Translations under genes and position numbers: made by a program | Notes under the pieces: model-generated | Database searches by the model: none | Seen by the model: the letters and a program-made list of their open reading frames with translations, nothing else | Told to the model about the DNA's origin: nothing | Origin: Chara braunii | Taxonomy: Eukaryota > Streptophyta > Charophyceae > Charales > Characeae | DNA: 52,844 nt | Assembly: GCA_003427395.1 (NCBI GenBank) | Contig: BFEA01000274.1 | Location: 1,328,960-1,381,803 of the forward strand | Direction: 5' to 3' | Shown: in pieces, positions 23,249-34,291 of the stretch | Layout of the letters: the number at the start of each line of letters is the position of its first letter | Position numbering within the stretch: the first letter of the stretch is position 1

Positions 23249-23819
23249 CTGCGTTGTCGATTTTACCAACTGAGGCACTGCACACCCACACAACACGTGA
23301 ACACGCTACCATCCAAACTAGGAAAGCGATGGTGCACTGGGAAGGAGCCACAACACATCCTCGCACATGATAGAGCAGTCGCCAAAAAAAAAAAGTTCAA
23401 AGGCCTTCTATTCTGGGATGCACCAGTCGTGTTCCTATTCCAGCGGTAATTCTGTAAATGAAGGACATGAGCTCACACTGATGCCCCTCCATTGTGGCTG
23501 AGATTCTCAAGACCAAAGATACTCCTAGACTCCAACTCGAATGAGCGTAGGAGAAGCCAACTGACCTGTTCCACCCCTTCCCTGCCCCCCCCCCCCCCCC
23601 CCCCCCGGACTGTATGCATTTCCGCATGAGATTTTGCCAATTACAGAGGAGTTGCACACCCACACATAAGGTCAACACACTGCCACCCAAACTAGGAAAA
23701 GGCTGGTGCACTGGGAAATAGACACTGCACATCCACGCATATGACAGATTTGAAGCCAAAAAAAGTTCAAAGGCCTTCTATTCTGGGATGCACCAGTCAT
23801 GTGTTCCTATTCCACCGGA
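23249..23819. repeat. Diverged direct duplication around a poly(C) run
   Basis: The region 23249-23446 is repeated at about 23607-23819. Shared words include CTAGGAAA, TGGTGCACTGGGAA and AGTTCAAAGGCCTTCTATTC, with the last block nearly identical. A 22-base C run (23585-23606) precedes the second unit. No gene is apparent. Confidence 0.85.
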
Positions 23820-24900
23820 AAGAGACACCGCCCCTAATATAGAGCAGAAAGTAGTGAGCTTAAACAACCCCTGTCCGCCGAGGCCAGTTTACCAAACCAA
23901 CACTTGTATTCCCAGGCCGGCTCACCAAACCCAAACAGTCTGGGGCTACCAGTAGCAGCAGGGAGGAAGAGAATGATCTGTTTTGCCACTAGAATCGGGC
24001 CTCGCCACACCACTCCTGAATTGTTGTTGCACATACACTATCAAATTCATCTCCTCAAAGTGAGTTCAAGAGCTTTCACAAAGCCTGGTTCAACAGTACT
24101 CTTGAACTTGCTTTGTGAGTCCGCCTGCAAATCACCATTTTCAAGATACGTCCGCTGGACGTCCAAGTTTGGCCCGAGATCCAGGAGTGAACCGCAATGT
24201 CAGAATCCTCCACACTGCACTCATCCAGTAGTGAGAGTTGTGTTTTCGAGAGTGCACATCCACCCTGTTTGAGAGCCCAGTGTGGTGACGAGCAGTGTCG
24301 TACCCCTGTTCATGAACGGAGGTGCCTGTGACAGGAGGCCGGTCACCAGTCACAAAAACCGTGACCGGCCTCTGGACACGGCCATCACGGGGAGCGGGGA
24401 GGTGGATTTTCATTTCTTTTTGGCTGGTGAGCTAGGGTACCAGAGTGGCCCGGGTCACTTGCCCAGCCGGGCCAAAAAATTTAAAAACATTAAAGAATTT
24501 TGATGTGACAGTGAGGCAAAAATTCAGTTCATTCTTCTGCATTACATAGTTTTTTCCAGATTTTTTCGAGTTTCTTTTTTTTTTTGTTTTTTGGCTGGGA
24601 CCTTCTCTGGTCCTCGCACGGGCTGGCCACCCGGGACCCGGGCGGGTGAGGGTTTTTTTTATGGTAGGAGGGTGGAGGTCTTAGGGTACCCACCCTTTTT
24701 TTTCCCATCAATAATATTTTTTAACTAAAAAAAACGAAATGCGCCAGCATGTGCATTTTTCCGTGTTGTTTTATGGGTATTTTCGTTTTTTTTTGTTTTT
24801 TTTTGGCAGAGTTAGCTGTAAGGGGAATAAAAAGAAAAGAAAAGGAAAAAAAAATAAAGAAGCAGAAGTAAAGCAAAGAAAAGAAAACAAAACCGCAGAT
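23820..24900. other. Intronic DNA, no gene recognised
   Basis: GC-rich words CCCGGG and GGCCGGTCAC recur at 24320-24480 and 24600-24660, and A/T homopolymers dominate after 24570. A short palindrome GAGTTCAAGAGCTTTCACAAAG/CTTGAACTTGCTTTGTGAG-like pair lies at 24062-24118. No coding evidence. Confidence 0.45.
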
Positions 24901-24993
24901 TCGGCACACTTTAGCACGACCAGCGGCCGCATGGAGGGGGGGGGTAATCGGCACACTTTAGCACGACCAGGGGCCGCATTGAGGGGGGTAATC
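24901..24993. repeat. Two-unit tandem repeat, about 48 bp
   Basis: GGCACACTTTAGCACGACCA, GGCCGCAT and a G run with TAATC occur twice in direct order (from 24902 and 24950). No gene. Confidence 0.92.
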
Positions 24994-25110
24994 TTCCATG
25001 GTATATCTGGTGGAGCAAGGCACTTCCACTCAGTTTGAAAGTGCCTTGTGCTCCGCTCATTGTCTCTTGTGAAGGAGTGATTATGGCAACAAGGCGCCCG
25101 TGCGCAACAC

Positions 25111-25520
25111 AGAGAGAGAGAGAGAGAGAGAGACATGAGAGAGAGAGAGAGGCTTGCTTGGGGCCCTATTATTGTTGGGGGGGGGAATGTGCGGGTATGG
25201 AGGTGGGGCCATTTTTGGGGTCGGTCTTCCATGTCATTGATGGTGGGGGTGGCGGGGTACGTGGGGGAAATATGGGGGGTACATGGGAGTGTGCAGGGTC
25301 TTCGAGGGTTAGTGGGGGTATGTGGGCAGTATGGGGGGTGTTCATCAGTCACTGGGGGCACTTGGGGTATATGGGGTAGTTCGGGCATGTTGGGTAATGG
25401 GGAGTGTCGGGGGGGTAGCGGGGTGTATGTGGGGTGTCCGGGGTATTTTGGGTGCTAATAGTAACGGGGTAGTCGGGTGTAATCAGGGGGGTGGGCGAGG
25501 TCGGGGGATAAGGTCATTGT
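25111..25520. repeat. G-rich degenerate repeat, GA microsatellites at its edge
   Basis: GA repeats (25111-25133, 25137-25151) lead into roughly 340 bases whose plus strand is dominated by G and T, in units such as GGGGTATGTGGG, GGGGGTACATGGG and GGGGTAGTTCGGG. Many runs of three or more Gs occur at short spacing, so G-quadruplex folding is possible. The open frames across it are repeat translations. Confidence 0.85.
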
Positions 25521-25899
25521 CGGGGGTCTTTCTGACACCCAGAATTTTTTTACTTTTTTTTTTCCCCATGTGGAGGGGGTCCCTGCACCAAATCCTCCTT
25601 GCGAACACTCTGGAACCGTGACAGCACGGGGGAAATAGGCACCCAAAAAAAAAGAGGGCCCCAGGGCTGAATCGGTTGGCACCTGCAGGTCGGCCGCCGG
25701 ATCCAACAAAAAAAAAAAAAAAAAAAAAAGGCTGGGAGAGCTATGTCACTCCCTAACAGTCAAGACTGATGTCCCAAAGACCTATTTGAAGCTATTTCTT
25801 ATTATACCCAATGGCACAAAAGAAAATTTTGTAAAACTGTACTTGAACAGGATCTGTTCCATGGGTCGTACACTCTTCTGTATGTCCGAATAGAGCTTA
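25521..25899. other. Intronic DNA with an A-tailed fragment
   Basis: A segment from about 25645 (GAGGGCCCCAGGGCTGAATC) to a 20-odd base A run (25709-25729) looks like a small retroposed unit. Its GAATCGGTTGGCA word resembles a tRNA A box but no good B box follows, so I do not call a SINE. No gene. Confidence 0.4.
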
Positions 25900-26275
25900 A
25901 AAAAAATCAGGGAAAATAAGCGAGATATATGCCTGAAAGTTCAGGTGGATGCTAAAATACCCCTAAAGATGTGGGTGAAGTGGAATACTCCTCTGAAATT
26001 TCAAAAGTTCATGAAATACCCTTTTCCGCATATGAATCTTTGTGACCTACCCCTGTCAGGCGGTGGTGCAAATCTGCATTCTGCCCCTGACAGAGGTATA
26101 GCACAAACTTGGCACACCCTGACAGAGGTATAACACAAGATCTAAAACCAAAAGGGCATTTCACAAACTACTGAAATTTCAGAGCGGTATTCCATTCTGT
26201 CCACATCTTCTAGGGCTAACTTCTTAGCATATACATGAGCTTCCAGGGGTATTTCACAAATTTTCCCAAAAACTA
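25900..26275. mobile_element. Foldback element, about 375 bp
   Basis: Left-arm words AAGATGTGG, GGAATAC, CTCTGAAATTTCA and TGAAATACCCTTTT occur as reverse complements in the right arm (26150-26225), and outer AAAATACCCCT pairs with AGGGGTATTT. CCTGTCAGG/CCTGACAG lies at the centre. No coding frame; probably non-autonomous. A GACAGAGGTAT doublet sits at 26089 and 26110. Confidence 0.72.
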
Positions 26276-26641
26276 AATAACGATGAAAACCTGCTGCTGA
26301 ATCGCACGGCCAGGTGCTGCACCGCACGCCGCACCCTTTCACTGCCATTGCAAGTACGCCTGTTAGGCATGTTGTCCTGTATTTGCCTTGCCTATGGCTT
26401 AGCAAGCCTTCCAAGGAGCATCCCGTAAAATGTTGTGTGCACTCCCACTACCTCAAGACTAGTAAAGAGTCATAAAAAGAGAGCGGTGGTCCTCGACATC
26501 TCATCTGGGGAACGCTTTGTCAGAGCAAAGCACCCATGTAGACAACAATTGAGTTTGTCTCATACGCCCTTCCCTCCATGCAAAGAAGGCCACGGCTCCA
26601 ACATATACGGCTCGGCGTACACTGCGAGAACAAGGATTTTT
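26276..26641. other. Intronic DNA, no gene recognised
   Basis: No repeat end, RNA gene or coding domain was seen in this stretch. Confidence 0.5.
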
Positions 26642-26801
26642 TTAAACCACCAGTACTTCCTAAAGTCGTGCCGGTTAATGCTACACGATTTTAGGAAACG
26701 TACGGGCCACTACAGGAGCGCCCAAATTCATCCAACTAAAAACGTTTCTACTCTATTTTTTTCCGCAGCTGATAGCTGGGCCAAGTACTGGTGGTTTAAG
26801 G
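26642..26801. mobile_element. Miniature inverted-repeat element, ACCACCAGTAC family, inverted copy
   Basis: It begins TTAAACCACCAGTACTTCCT and ends GGGCCAAGTACTGGTGGTTT followed by AAGG. The reverse complement matches 19758-19920 along its length. TTAA borders both ends, either as target site or as part of the terminal repeat. Confidence 0.88.
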
Positions 26802-27417
26802 AAGCTAGCACTACTGAACAAAACAAAATTGGCTGATTGCACAGGGCCTCAATTTCCGATAAAAACTTCTTTGGGCCTTGTACCTGACCTGCCAACAGGA
26901 GCAATTTATCAACAGTGCTGAAAATAGTAGCCTCTCAGGCCTCCTGACTAAGATAAAGTGTAGTACGTGCTCTGATCAGATCCATATCTGATCGGCCGGG
27001 GGGGGAGGGAACAGATCCATATCTGAGCTCTAGGGGCATAATTGTGCCAGAAAGAAGAAAAAAAAAAAAAAAAAACTTGGTGGAAGCACAAACCACTCGA
27101 AGGTATATCAACTTTCAATATCCCTTTGCGCTGATTCCCCATGCGCAAGAAATGATAAGAACAAGAGGATTCCCCTGGGTGGAGACAGATTCCCCAGGGT
27201 TATCACGCCGATCGACAGAGAAAAGAAGAAGTTGCAGACCCGTGAGGTGAGGCAACATGCAAATCTCACGATGCAATCTGTGTGTGATGTGGATCATCTG
27301 GATGATTTCACGAACAGACATCGAGAGCATCGAGAGAATGGAGTACCAAAACAGTATAGGTATAAAAAAAAGATAAGAAAACTAATTTTGGTAAACAACA
27401 AAAGATACCAGGAAGAG
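26802..27417. other. Intronic DNA, no gene recognised
   Basis: Contains an A run (27057-27075) and a CAGATCCATATCTGA doublet (26977 and 27011). Nothing else was identified. Confidence 0.5.
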
Positions 27418-27544
27418 AAAGCTTCCTCTACCTTTTCGACATCCGTTAAAATTGGAACTATACAAACTACATTGGCATGGCCCCTGTCCAAGGATGACAC
27501 ATCTTCGCAAGGAGAAGAAACGAAACAAAAAAAAAAAGCTTCCT
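27418..27544 (+). pseudogene. Truncated U6 snRNA retrocopy with target-site duplication
   Basis: The segment from about 27438 reads ACATCCGTTAAAATTGGAAC, then ATTGGCATGGCCCCT and CAAGGATGACACAT, i.e. the middle of U6 snRNA. It lacks an intact ACAGAGA box and the normal 3' end, and passes into an A-rich tail (27520-27537). AAAGCTTCCT is present on both sides (27418-27427 and 27535-27544), a perfect 10-bp target-site duplication. This is a LINE-mobilised retrocopy. It shares the unusual CCGTTAAAA (normally CCGATAAAA) with the copy at 7171. Confidence 0.87.
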
Positions 27545-29211
27545 GCAGAAGCAAACACGTTCTTCAGACCTGAACTCTTCTGCAAGAAGTGGGGAAAAGT
27601 GCTGGTCTGGAGCCTCCAGCTAAAACTTCTTTGGAAATTAAAAAAAAAAAAAAAAAAGCAGCATGAGCACAAATCACTGCCGCAGCTTCAGAGCCACCCT
27701 TCCAGTGCCAGCATGTCAGTGCATGTGTCAGATGTCATCATTGCCACTGCTAATCATTCTATGACATTCTGAAATGGTTGTCGCAGTGTATTAAATGCAA
27801 AATCAATAGTGTTATCAGATGACCTACAGCATGGGTGAGGTCCCACATATCTACATTCTTCGATTCTGAGTCTAGATTATGAACATCAACGGCCTCGAAC
27901 AAAGTAATTGGGCAAGCAGGAAAGCACACCGGGATGATATCCACTCTAATTTATTTTTTTTTATTTTTTTTTAAAAACAAAAAAACAACACTGTTGCTTG
28001 GGAGCAGCCTGTGTAGCAAGCAAGGTTTTGAAGTGGCTTTGAAAACTTGTCCATAGAGACGGACCACACTCGATGTATTTTCAAGGCACTCTTCTCCGCG
28101 GCTGGAAACGCCCTGTGCACCACAAAAAAAAAGCCTCCTTTCGGCTGGCGCCGCCAGCCATTTTGCTCCCCAAAAGTTGGGGCTGCATGCAAGCTGCATT
28201 TTATAGGCTTTGCTGCAAAACGTACCGGTGGTTTAAGGAGACTCTGCCCCCAAGGCACATATTCTCGTTCACAAATTTCTCACAAGTTTCAAACAAATTT
28301 GACACTTGAACGGCACAATACAAACACTGCTAAAAATAGGAGTCTCCCAAGCCATACATAGAGGGCTAAGGTTCCATATACCCGAAAATCGGAATTGACT
28401 AAATACTGCTGAAAGTAGGGGGCTCTCTACTGATCCAACCTAACATTGAAAGACAAGAAAAAGAACACCTTGTTTTTTTTCCTACTCCTTAGATCCCGAG
28501 AAGAAAAGGTAAAGAATGTTGAAAGGGGGAAAAAAAAACTGAGGCAAAGCTCTTTGCTAAAGGCATATTTGCTCCACCTACATACTCCTCCCTTTCCTTC
28601 TTCCTCTTAAGCCACCAGTACCTCAGGGGGTCTTAGGCCCCTTCTGATGCAAACGAATACATACAGACCCGCACGGTGCGCACCGATTCATCCACGGCGT
28701 TAACGCCTAAAAACGTGATAGGTACACACTCGTTATCCCCAGTGGCAGAAAGCCCCTTACAGTCTTCTCATATCTGCAATTACGTTTTTTATGTATCACA
28801 CCCTTCACAGCAGCATTGGAGTCACAAAAACGTGCTCCAGGTGTGCTTGCAGCCCCCCTACAAAAGAAATACCTTGACGACTAAACACCTCCTTGCTGCA
28901 ATCACCCAGTTTCTTCATTCTGGGCCGCAGATTGCGAGGACCAAGGAACGGGTAGAGATACTATCTTCACTGTGGGACTTTACCCCAGTATGGTCGTTGG
29001 GCAAAGATACCAGAAGTTCTTTTCGTTTGCTTATGATTTCAGACAGTCCAATAATGCAAAAACACCACACCGAGCTGAAGCTAAAGCAATTCCAGTGGAA
29101 AACGACACCCTCCTAGTTCTATTGCTGAACGACCACAGATTGCTAGCAGCCTTCATGGCAACCAACATTCTTTGCAAGTGCAGCACCCTTATACCCAAAC
29201 ACTCTTCTCAG
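27545..29211. other. Intronic DNA with isolated inverted-repeat ends
   Basis: Isolated ends of the ACCACCAGTAC family occur at about 28210-28230 (GTACCGGTGGTTTAA) and 28609-28623 (TTAAGCCACCAGTACC). A/T-rich homopolymers lie at 27641-27657 and 27950-27990. No gene was recognised. Confidence 0.5.
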
Positions 29212-29429
29212 GCTTTCTGCCAATTAGCACAGCACGACCATAACAATACATGCAACGGATCCGGTCTATGCCAGAACATGGCAGCAGGAGCAACAACCCG
29301 ACAATGCCTCCACCCATGCCGCTTTCTGCCAATTAGCACAGCACGACCATAACAATACATGCAACGGATCCGGTCTATGCCCGAACATGGCAGCAGGAGG
29401 AACAACCCGACAATGCCTCCACCCATGCC
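29212..29429. repeat. Tandem duplication, two 109-bp units
   Basis: The unit at 29212-29320 is repeated at 29321-29429 with about two differences. It starts GCTTTCTGCCAATTAGCACA. The shared frame across both units is a repeat translation. Confidence 0.95.
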
Positions 29430-29682
29430 AGTCGAGAGCCCTCAGGAGAAGTCCTCAAAACCACCACAGGCTATCGACATTAGACTCCATTCCACTGCAA
29501 TAGAATTCCACCTCGCTGTATCGTCTCCTCAAAGAGATCTACGGCCACAAACTGTTAGCATTTGTTCCTTTTCCATGCCCTCCAACAATGCCCCTTTCTC
29601 TCCCCTAGACTTTCCTCAATATACCCGGCCCCAGTTATAAGGATTCAGAGAAGAGGGCCAGTGTGTGAATCTGGCCTTCAAC

Positions 29683-29995
29683 CACCAGTACTTTTCACGG
29701 GCAAATTTCTGAGAAGAGGAAGTGCACACGCCACGTTCTTCAGGATGTATCGGCCACCCCCACAGTGGAAAATCCACCTAGGCAAAACTGTTGCGTGCAC
29801 AGACCCCTCCTTTGCCTGCCGGCCACAAATACACCCAGGCAAAACCGTCACGTCCACACCCCCCTTTTGCCTGGACGAATAATGCACCATTGGCCAACGC
29901 CCGCACGCCCATGCATTTGTACATCCCAAGGGATGCAGCCTGCAGCCTGTGTGGCGTCGGAGAAATTTGGGTGGGTAACGTACTGCTGGTTTAAA
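29683..29995. mobile_element. Inverted-repeat element, ACCACCAGTAC family (about 313 bp)
   Basis: The left end CAACCACCAGTACTTTTCAC with CAAATTTCTGAG faces the right end GAGAAATTTGGGTGGGTAAC and GTACTGCTGGTTTAA. The interior holds a direct repeat of CCTGCCGGCCACAAATACAC-like and CAGGCAAAAC words. No transposase. Confidence 0.68.
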
Positions 29996-30015
29996 ATACA
30001 GCCTTCACGGCCAAC

Positions 30016-30109
30016 AGACCTGTGAGCTTATTTGGAGTTATTGCAGCGGAGGGCCTCGCCGCAGACCTGTGAGCTTATTTGGAGTTATTGCAGCGGAGGG
30101 CCTCGTCGC
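30016..30109. repeat. Tandem duplication, two 47-bp units
   Basis: AGACCTGTGAGCTTATTTGG and the following 27 bases are repeated with one difference at 30063. Confidence 0.96.
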
Positions 30110-30176
30110 ACTACCACTTGTGTAAATGGAGAATGCACATTCCACTAGAGAAACGGCAAGATACACACCCAACATA

Positions 30177-30303
30177 AGGCCTCGCTCCACTACTCTCCAC
30201 ATGCACAAAAGACAAAAACTATGTCGGTGCATCTTTCCATTTCCTAGCGAAAGATTCATTCGAGGCCCATGGCTTGCCTTTTTCACACTTGCCGAGTGGC
30301 CCG
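30177..30303. mobile_element. GGCCTCGCTCC-family inverted-repeat element, partial
   Basis: The left end GGCCTCGCTCCACTACTCTC followed by CACATGCA is identical to the copy at 31596. The right end is only weakly recognisable, so the limit is approximate. Family copies occur also at 41150 and 51658. Confidence 0.55.
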
Positions 30304-30700
30304 TCAAAGAGCCCCTTATGCTCTTGGAAGTTCGCTCGAATCACTATCTTCGTTGTCAGCTCAAAGCAAGTAACAGTTGGTGGATTGTTTTTTTTTTAGT
30401 TGGATTGTTCTTTTTCCCTGTTTCCTGGAAGCTCCGCATGGACATCAGCAGCCGATGGACAACCTGACCAGCGATCTCCATTCACAAACCCCACAGGCAC
30501 AGCATCTCTCATGTACATGGCAAGTATTGTGGTAAAACCACCAGTGCTTGGCCAGCTTGAAAAAAAAAAAGCAGCTCATTTACAGGCGCCTTTTTCGGGG
30601 GATGGCGAAGTGAAAGCCCAGTCGCCGCTGGGCACAGCTCCATTTAAGTGTAAAAAAAAAGGAAAACAACGAAAACAAAACGGTTCTGTTCTGTATGCAC

Positions 30701-30702
<2 letters not shown>

Positions 30703-30781
<79 letters not shown>
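30703..30781. repeat. GA microsatellite, about 39 units
   Basis: Pure GA over 79 bases, followed by more GA-rich DNA to about 30990. All reading frames through it are low complexity. Confidence 0.98.
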
Positions 30782-30783
<2 letters not shown>

Positions 30784-31130
30784 CGCACCATTCAGATATG
30801 CAAAATAGGAACGAATCTTCTGGCAAAAGTGGGAAGGTTAATTCTCACTTTCAACATTTAAACCACGCCGGGCAGGGGGGGTGAGAGAGCGGGAGAGAGG
30901 GAGAGAGAGAGAGAGAAAGGAGGAAAAATTCATTCTCGTTTCAAAACTTACAAAGTGCACCTACACGGGGGAGAGGGAGAGAGAGAGAATCCCGGCGCAC
31001 TCTCTGCGCAGTGGCACAGCAAATGCGCCAGGATTCTCTCTCTCTCTCCCTCTCTCTCTCTCTCTCCCTGCCGGCTGGTTGTCCAACTTGGAAAATGAGA
31101 AGGAATATTCCGCGTCAAAGTGGGACATTT

Positions 31131-31134
<4 letters not shown>

Positions 31135-31204
<70 letters not shown>
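31135..31204. repeat. Compound microsatellite (CT)n(GT)n
   Basis: CT units (31135-31164) pass directly into GT units (31165-31204). Same architecture as the window start. Confidence 0.98.
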
Positions 31205-31206
<2 letters not shown>

Positions 31207-31595
31207 ATGTGTGTGTGCGTGCGCGAAGGAGAATGGACTACGGCTTTTTTCAAATATAAACAAGTAAACCGATTGTTTCTTTGTTTTTCGTTTTTTTTTT
31301 TAATCTACAACAATCTTCGTCCTTTCTTTTCCTTTTTCTCTTTTTTTTTCGTAATTGCAAAAAAAGGAACCTTGTTGTGCAACCTACCCGCCCCGGGCTC
31401 GGCAAGGGTCGGTATACGGGTAGCCACAGGTTTGCAATCTATAGCTGAGCGAGGTATTGGTGTGGATTAGTAATTTAAACTAACTGGTTCGCACATCCCA
31501 GTGGCCCCTCTAAACAGCGAGTCGTTAGCTCCCTCAAAAGCAGGCAACATGTTGCATCCGACTCCGAGTCCATCCTTCACAAAAAGCTTGCAAAA

Positions 31596-31734
31596 TGGGC
31601 CTCGCTCCACTACTCTCCACATGCATAAGCCACGAAACATATTGCGGCGTTTCTTTCCATGTTCTAACGGAAGATTCAATCTCATTAAAAAAAAAAAAAA
31701 AAAAAACATTGTTGACTAGTTCAGCGACGCCCAA
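31596..31734. mobile_element. GGCCTCGCTCC-family inverted-repeat element (about 139 bp)
   Basis: It starts TGGGCCTCGCTCCACTACTC and ends TTCAGCGACGCCCAA, the inverted counterpart of the left end. An A run (31687-31706) interrupts the right half. No coding content. Confidence 0.72.
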
Positions 31735-31818
31735 TACCTATACTACATCCATTTCCATTCCAATTCCAAAACAACCAGATCGTGGAAGGAACGGCCAAAA
31801 TTCGCACACAGCTAACAC

Positions 31819-31868
31819 GATCATCAAGCACCAGAAAAAAAAAAAAAAAAAAGATCATCAAGCACCAG
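31819..31868. mobile_element. Poly(A)-only insertion with 16-bp direct repeats
   Basis: GATCATCAAGCACCAG occurs exactly at 31819-31834 and 31853-31868, separated only by an 18-base A run. A third TCATCAAGCACCAG at 31881 belongs to a local 26-bp tandem repeat but lacks the leading GA, which favours a target-site duplication for the first pair. Confidence 0.68.
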
Positions 31869-32365
31869 AATTTCAAATCCCTCATCAAGCACCAGAATTT
31901 CAAATCCCTCCTCCTTCCAGTCCAACGTACTAACACGACTGGGCATACTCACGGGTCGAACACTTTCGACCAAATCTCACCGTCATTGCACCTTATAGAT
32001 GAATCCCAAGAAGTGCTACTGCACTTGCTGAGAGCGATTTCCAAAAAATCGCCATTCTTTTCTTTTTAACTCCAAATTTTTTTTGTGGTCGTTTAGTTCT
32101 AAACGTGCTGTGACACATCAACTGTAGTATCGAAGGGGACACTTTGTCACTTACACTACACAGGGACCTGGGATGAAAGTGGTCGCATTTACGGGAGACA
32201 TTCATCCACGAAGGTCCCAGTGAGAGTATGTATGCTCTAAGCTATATATACCTTACTGCAATTGTTGCCCTTGCAACGGGCCACGAATGCGCCATCCCTT
32301 CTCGGTCGCAATCGAGTCGAGGCCTCAACTGCGATCCCAACGTCCTTGAACTTATAGTACGCACA
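31869..32365. other. Intronic DNA, no gene recognised
   Basis: Begins with the 26-bp tandem repeat containing AATTTCAAATCCCTC. Nothing else was identified. Confidence 0.5.
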
Positions 32366-32486
32366 ACGTCTCCCCTCTTGCCCCGCCGAATAGAACGCAT
32401 TGTGATTTCTGTTCTACTCGGGGCAACTATCAGTCTACAGATATAACGATAATAACAGTGCGTTCTATTCGGGGGAGGACGGTAGG
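32366..32486. mobile_element. CTACCG-family inverted-repeat element, diverged
   Basis: The left arm CCGCCGAATAGAACGCATTG pairs with the right arm CAGTGCGTTCTATTCGGGGG, which continues AGGACGGTAG as in other family members. The left CTACCG terminus is degraded. Confidence 0.68.
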
Positions 32487-32529
32487 CCAGGCATCATGCA
32501 GCACATGTTCTCGCACTCACTCCAAGGAG

Positions 32530-32775
32530 TTACAAATGATGCCAATTAATAATTATTTATAATTATTTATAATTAAAAAAAATGATGCCCTGCCCATTTA
32601 TTTTTATAATAATTAAAAAAATGATGCCCTGCCCATTTACTTTTATAATTTAAAAAAAAACGATGCCCTGCTCATTTATTTTTATAATTAAAAAAATATG
32701 ATGCCCTGCCCATTTATTTTTAATTTTTAAAAATAATAATACCCTGGCCATTTATAATTTAAAAAAACAATGATG
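32530..32775. repeat. AT-rich tandem repeat, about five 47-bp units
   Basis: Each unit carries ATGATGCCCTGCCCATTTAT followed by TTTTATAATTAAAAAA-like sequence. Units diverge by a few bases and by A-run length. The last unit is truncated near 32770. Confidence 0.95.
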
Positions 32776-34220
32776 CCCATATCGGAGGTTTTGGAGAGGA
32801 GAGGGGGGGAAAACGGACAAGAAGATCGCGCGACACGACTCTTGGATATAAGGGCATAGTTTTTTCTGCTTTTTTCTTGTTTTTTTTTTTGAGAAGTTGT
32901 CACTTTCTATTCCAAAAGAAAAGGGTGGACGAGGCCAGGGACTTCACAATTCTACCCGGAGTGCCATATGAGGGCATAGTTAGTGCTGATTGTGCGGACC
33001 GCGATACGCAGAATCGGCCATGACCCATTCTGAATGCATCTGACCGCGGTTACGCCCGGACTCGGATGTATTTGGCTGCGATCACGGCCAGAGCGGTGTC
33101 GAATTAATCCTCCTAGTTCGACTATCGCCCTAACATAAGACACCCAAGCCCTTTCACTTCCACCTGCGGGCTGACACAACGTGACACACACGCTCAAATT
33201 TCTCTGTGCGCTCTTTACAAAACATAGTACAAATCTTCTTCAACCTTATTAAAATGCGTTGTGCAGATAATGCGTAGTGTCCAGATAAATCTTCTTTCTT
33301 TTTTTTTTTTCTTTTTTTTTTACACTACGTACTTCCGTGGATGGATGGATCTGGCGCATCCATCTGACATCCAATACACGGACAAATGGTTGAAAGAGCT
33401 TCCGGTGCTCGTGCCTGCACAATACTCCCTCCCCCCCGGCCGCTGCGCAAGGTGCTCACATTTTCTCGATGGACAAAAATGGTTTGGGGTCGTGGGGGGT
33501 GTTCCCTAACCTAAGCTCTCCGATCACCAAAAGCTAATTCAAAAAAGTGAAAACGGCGCAGCGTAAGTACCCCGTCTGTCAAGAAATGAAAACGGCTCAG
33601 CGTGAGTACCCCACCTTACTTCCTTTTTTCTCATCGTTGCGCAGGGGCCTTGCTAATTACCCTCCTCTGTATATCGTTCCAATCTAAACGGATGGATGTC
33701 CCCCGAAGGACCCCCACCCACCTTACTTTCTTAATCCCCCCGCCATTTTCTCTCGTATTGCGCCAATTACTCCCCTCCTCACATTTCTGTGTTTTTTTTC
33801 CCCTCTGATTTCCACTCCTCACACAACCAGACGCGCGATTATCTTATAAAAAGAAAGAACGAAAAGCGATATCTTCGTCTCTGCAGAATCTTGAATCCTT
33901 TTCCTCTTTATTTTTTTCCTCCTAATAATCGATTTCTTCCATCCCTCAGGTTTGCATTTCAATGTATGTACCAACTAAGCCAGGCCCATTGGTTCTGGTT
34001 CCCTTTCCCGTTTCCGCACCAATCCTTGCGCCAGTGAGAACGATTTTCAACGCAACGGGCCACGTGCACAGTATGCATTAGTTTGGTCAGCTCTTTCCCG
34101 CTTTCCGTCGACACTCGCCATGGGACTTCGTTGCCAAGAAAAGAGTTCCACGAACGCTCTTGCACACCGTGAAAAGCCTGCTCCCTCCCAAAGACCTTTC
34201 ACTACGTTTTGAACAAAACA

Positions 34221-34223
<3 letters not shown>
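32776..34223. other. Intronic DNA, no gene recognised
   Basis: Contains a two-unit direct repeat at 33546-33615 (GAAAACGGC-CAGCGT-AGTACCCC), a T run (33299-33321) and pyrimidine-rich DNA from 33600. No coding domain is seen. Confidence 0.5.

Positions 34224-34287
<64 letters not shown>
34224..34287. repeat. CT microsatellite, 32 units
   Basis: Pure CT repeat; reads as GA on the kinase sense strand. Confidence 0.98.

Positions 34288-34291
<4 letters not shown>

Noticed and set aside
25645-25729. A second SINE type with A tail
   Set aside because: The A-box resemblance is weak and no B box is present; one copy only.
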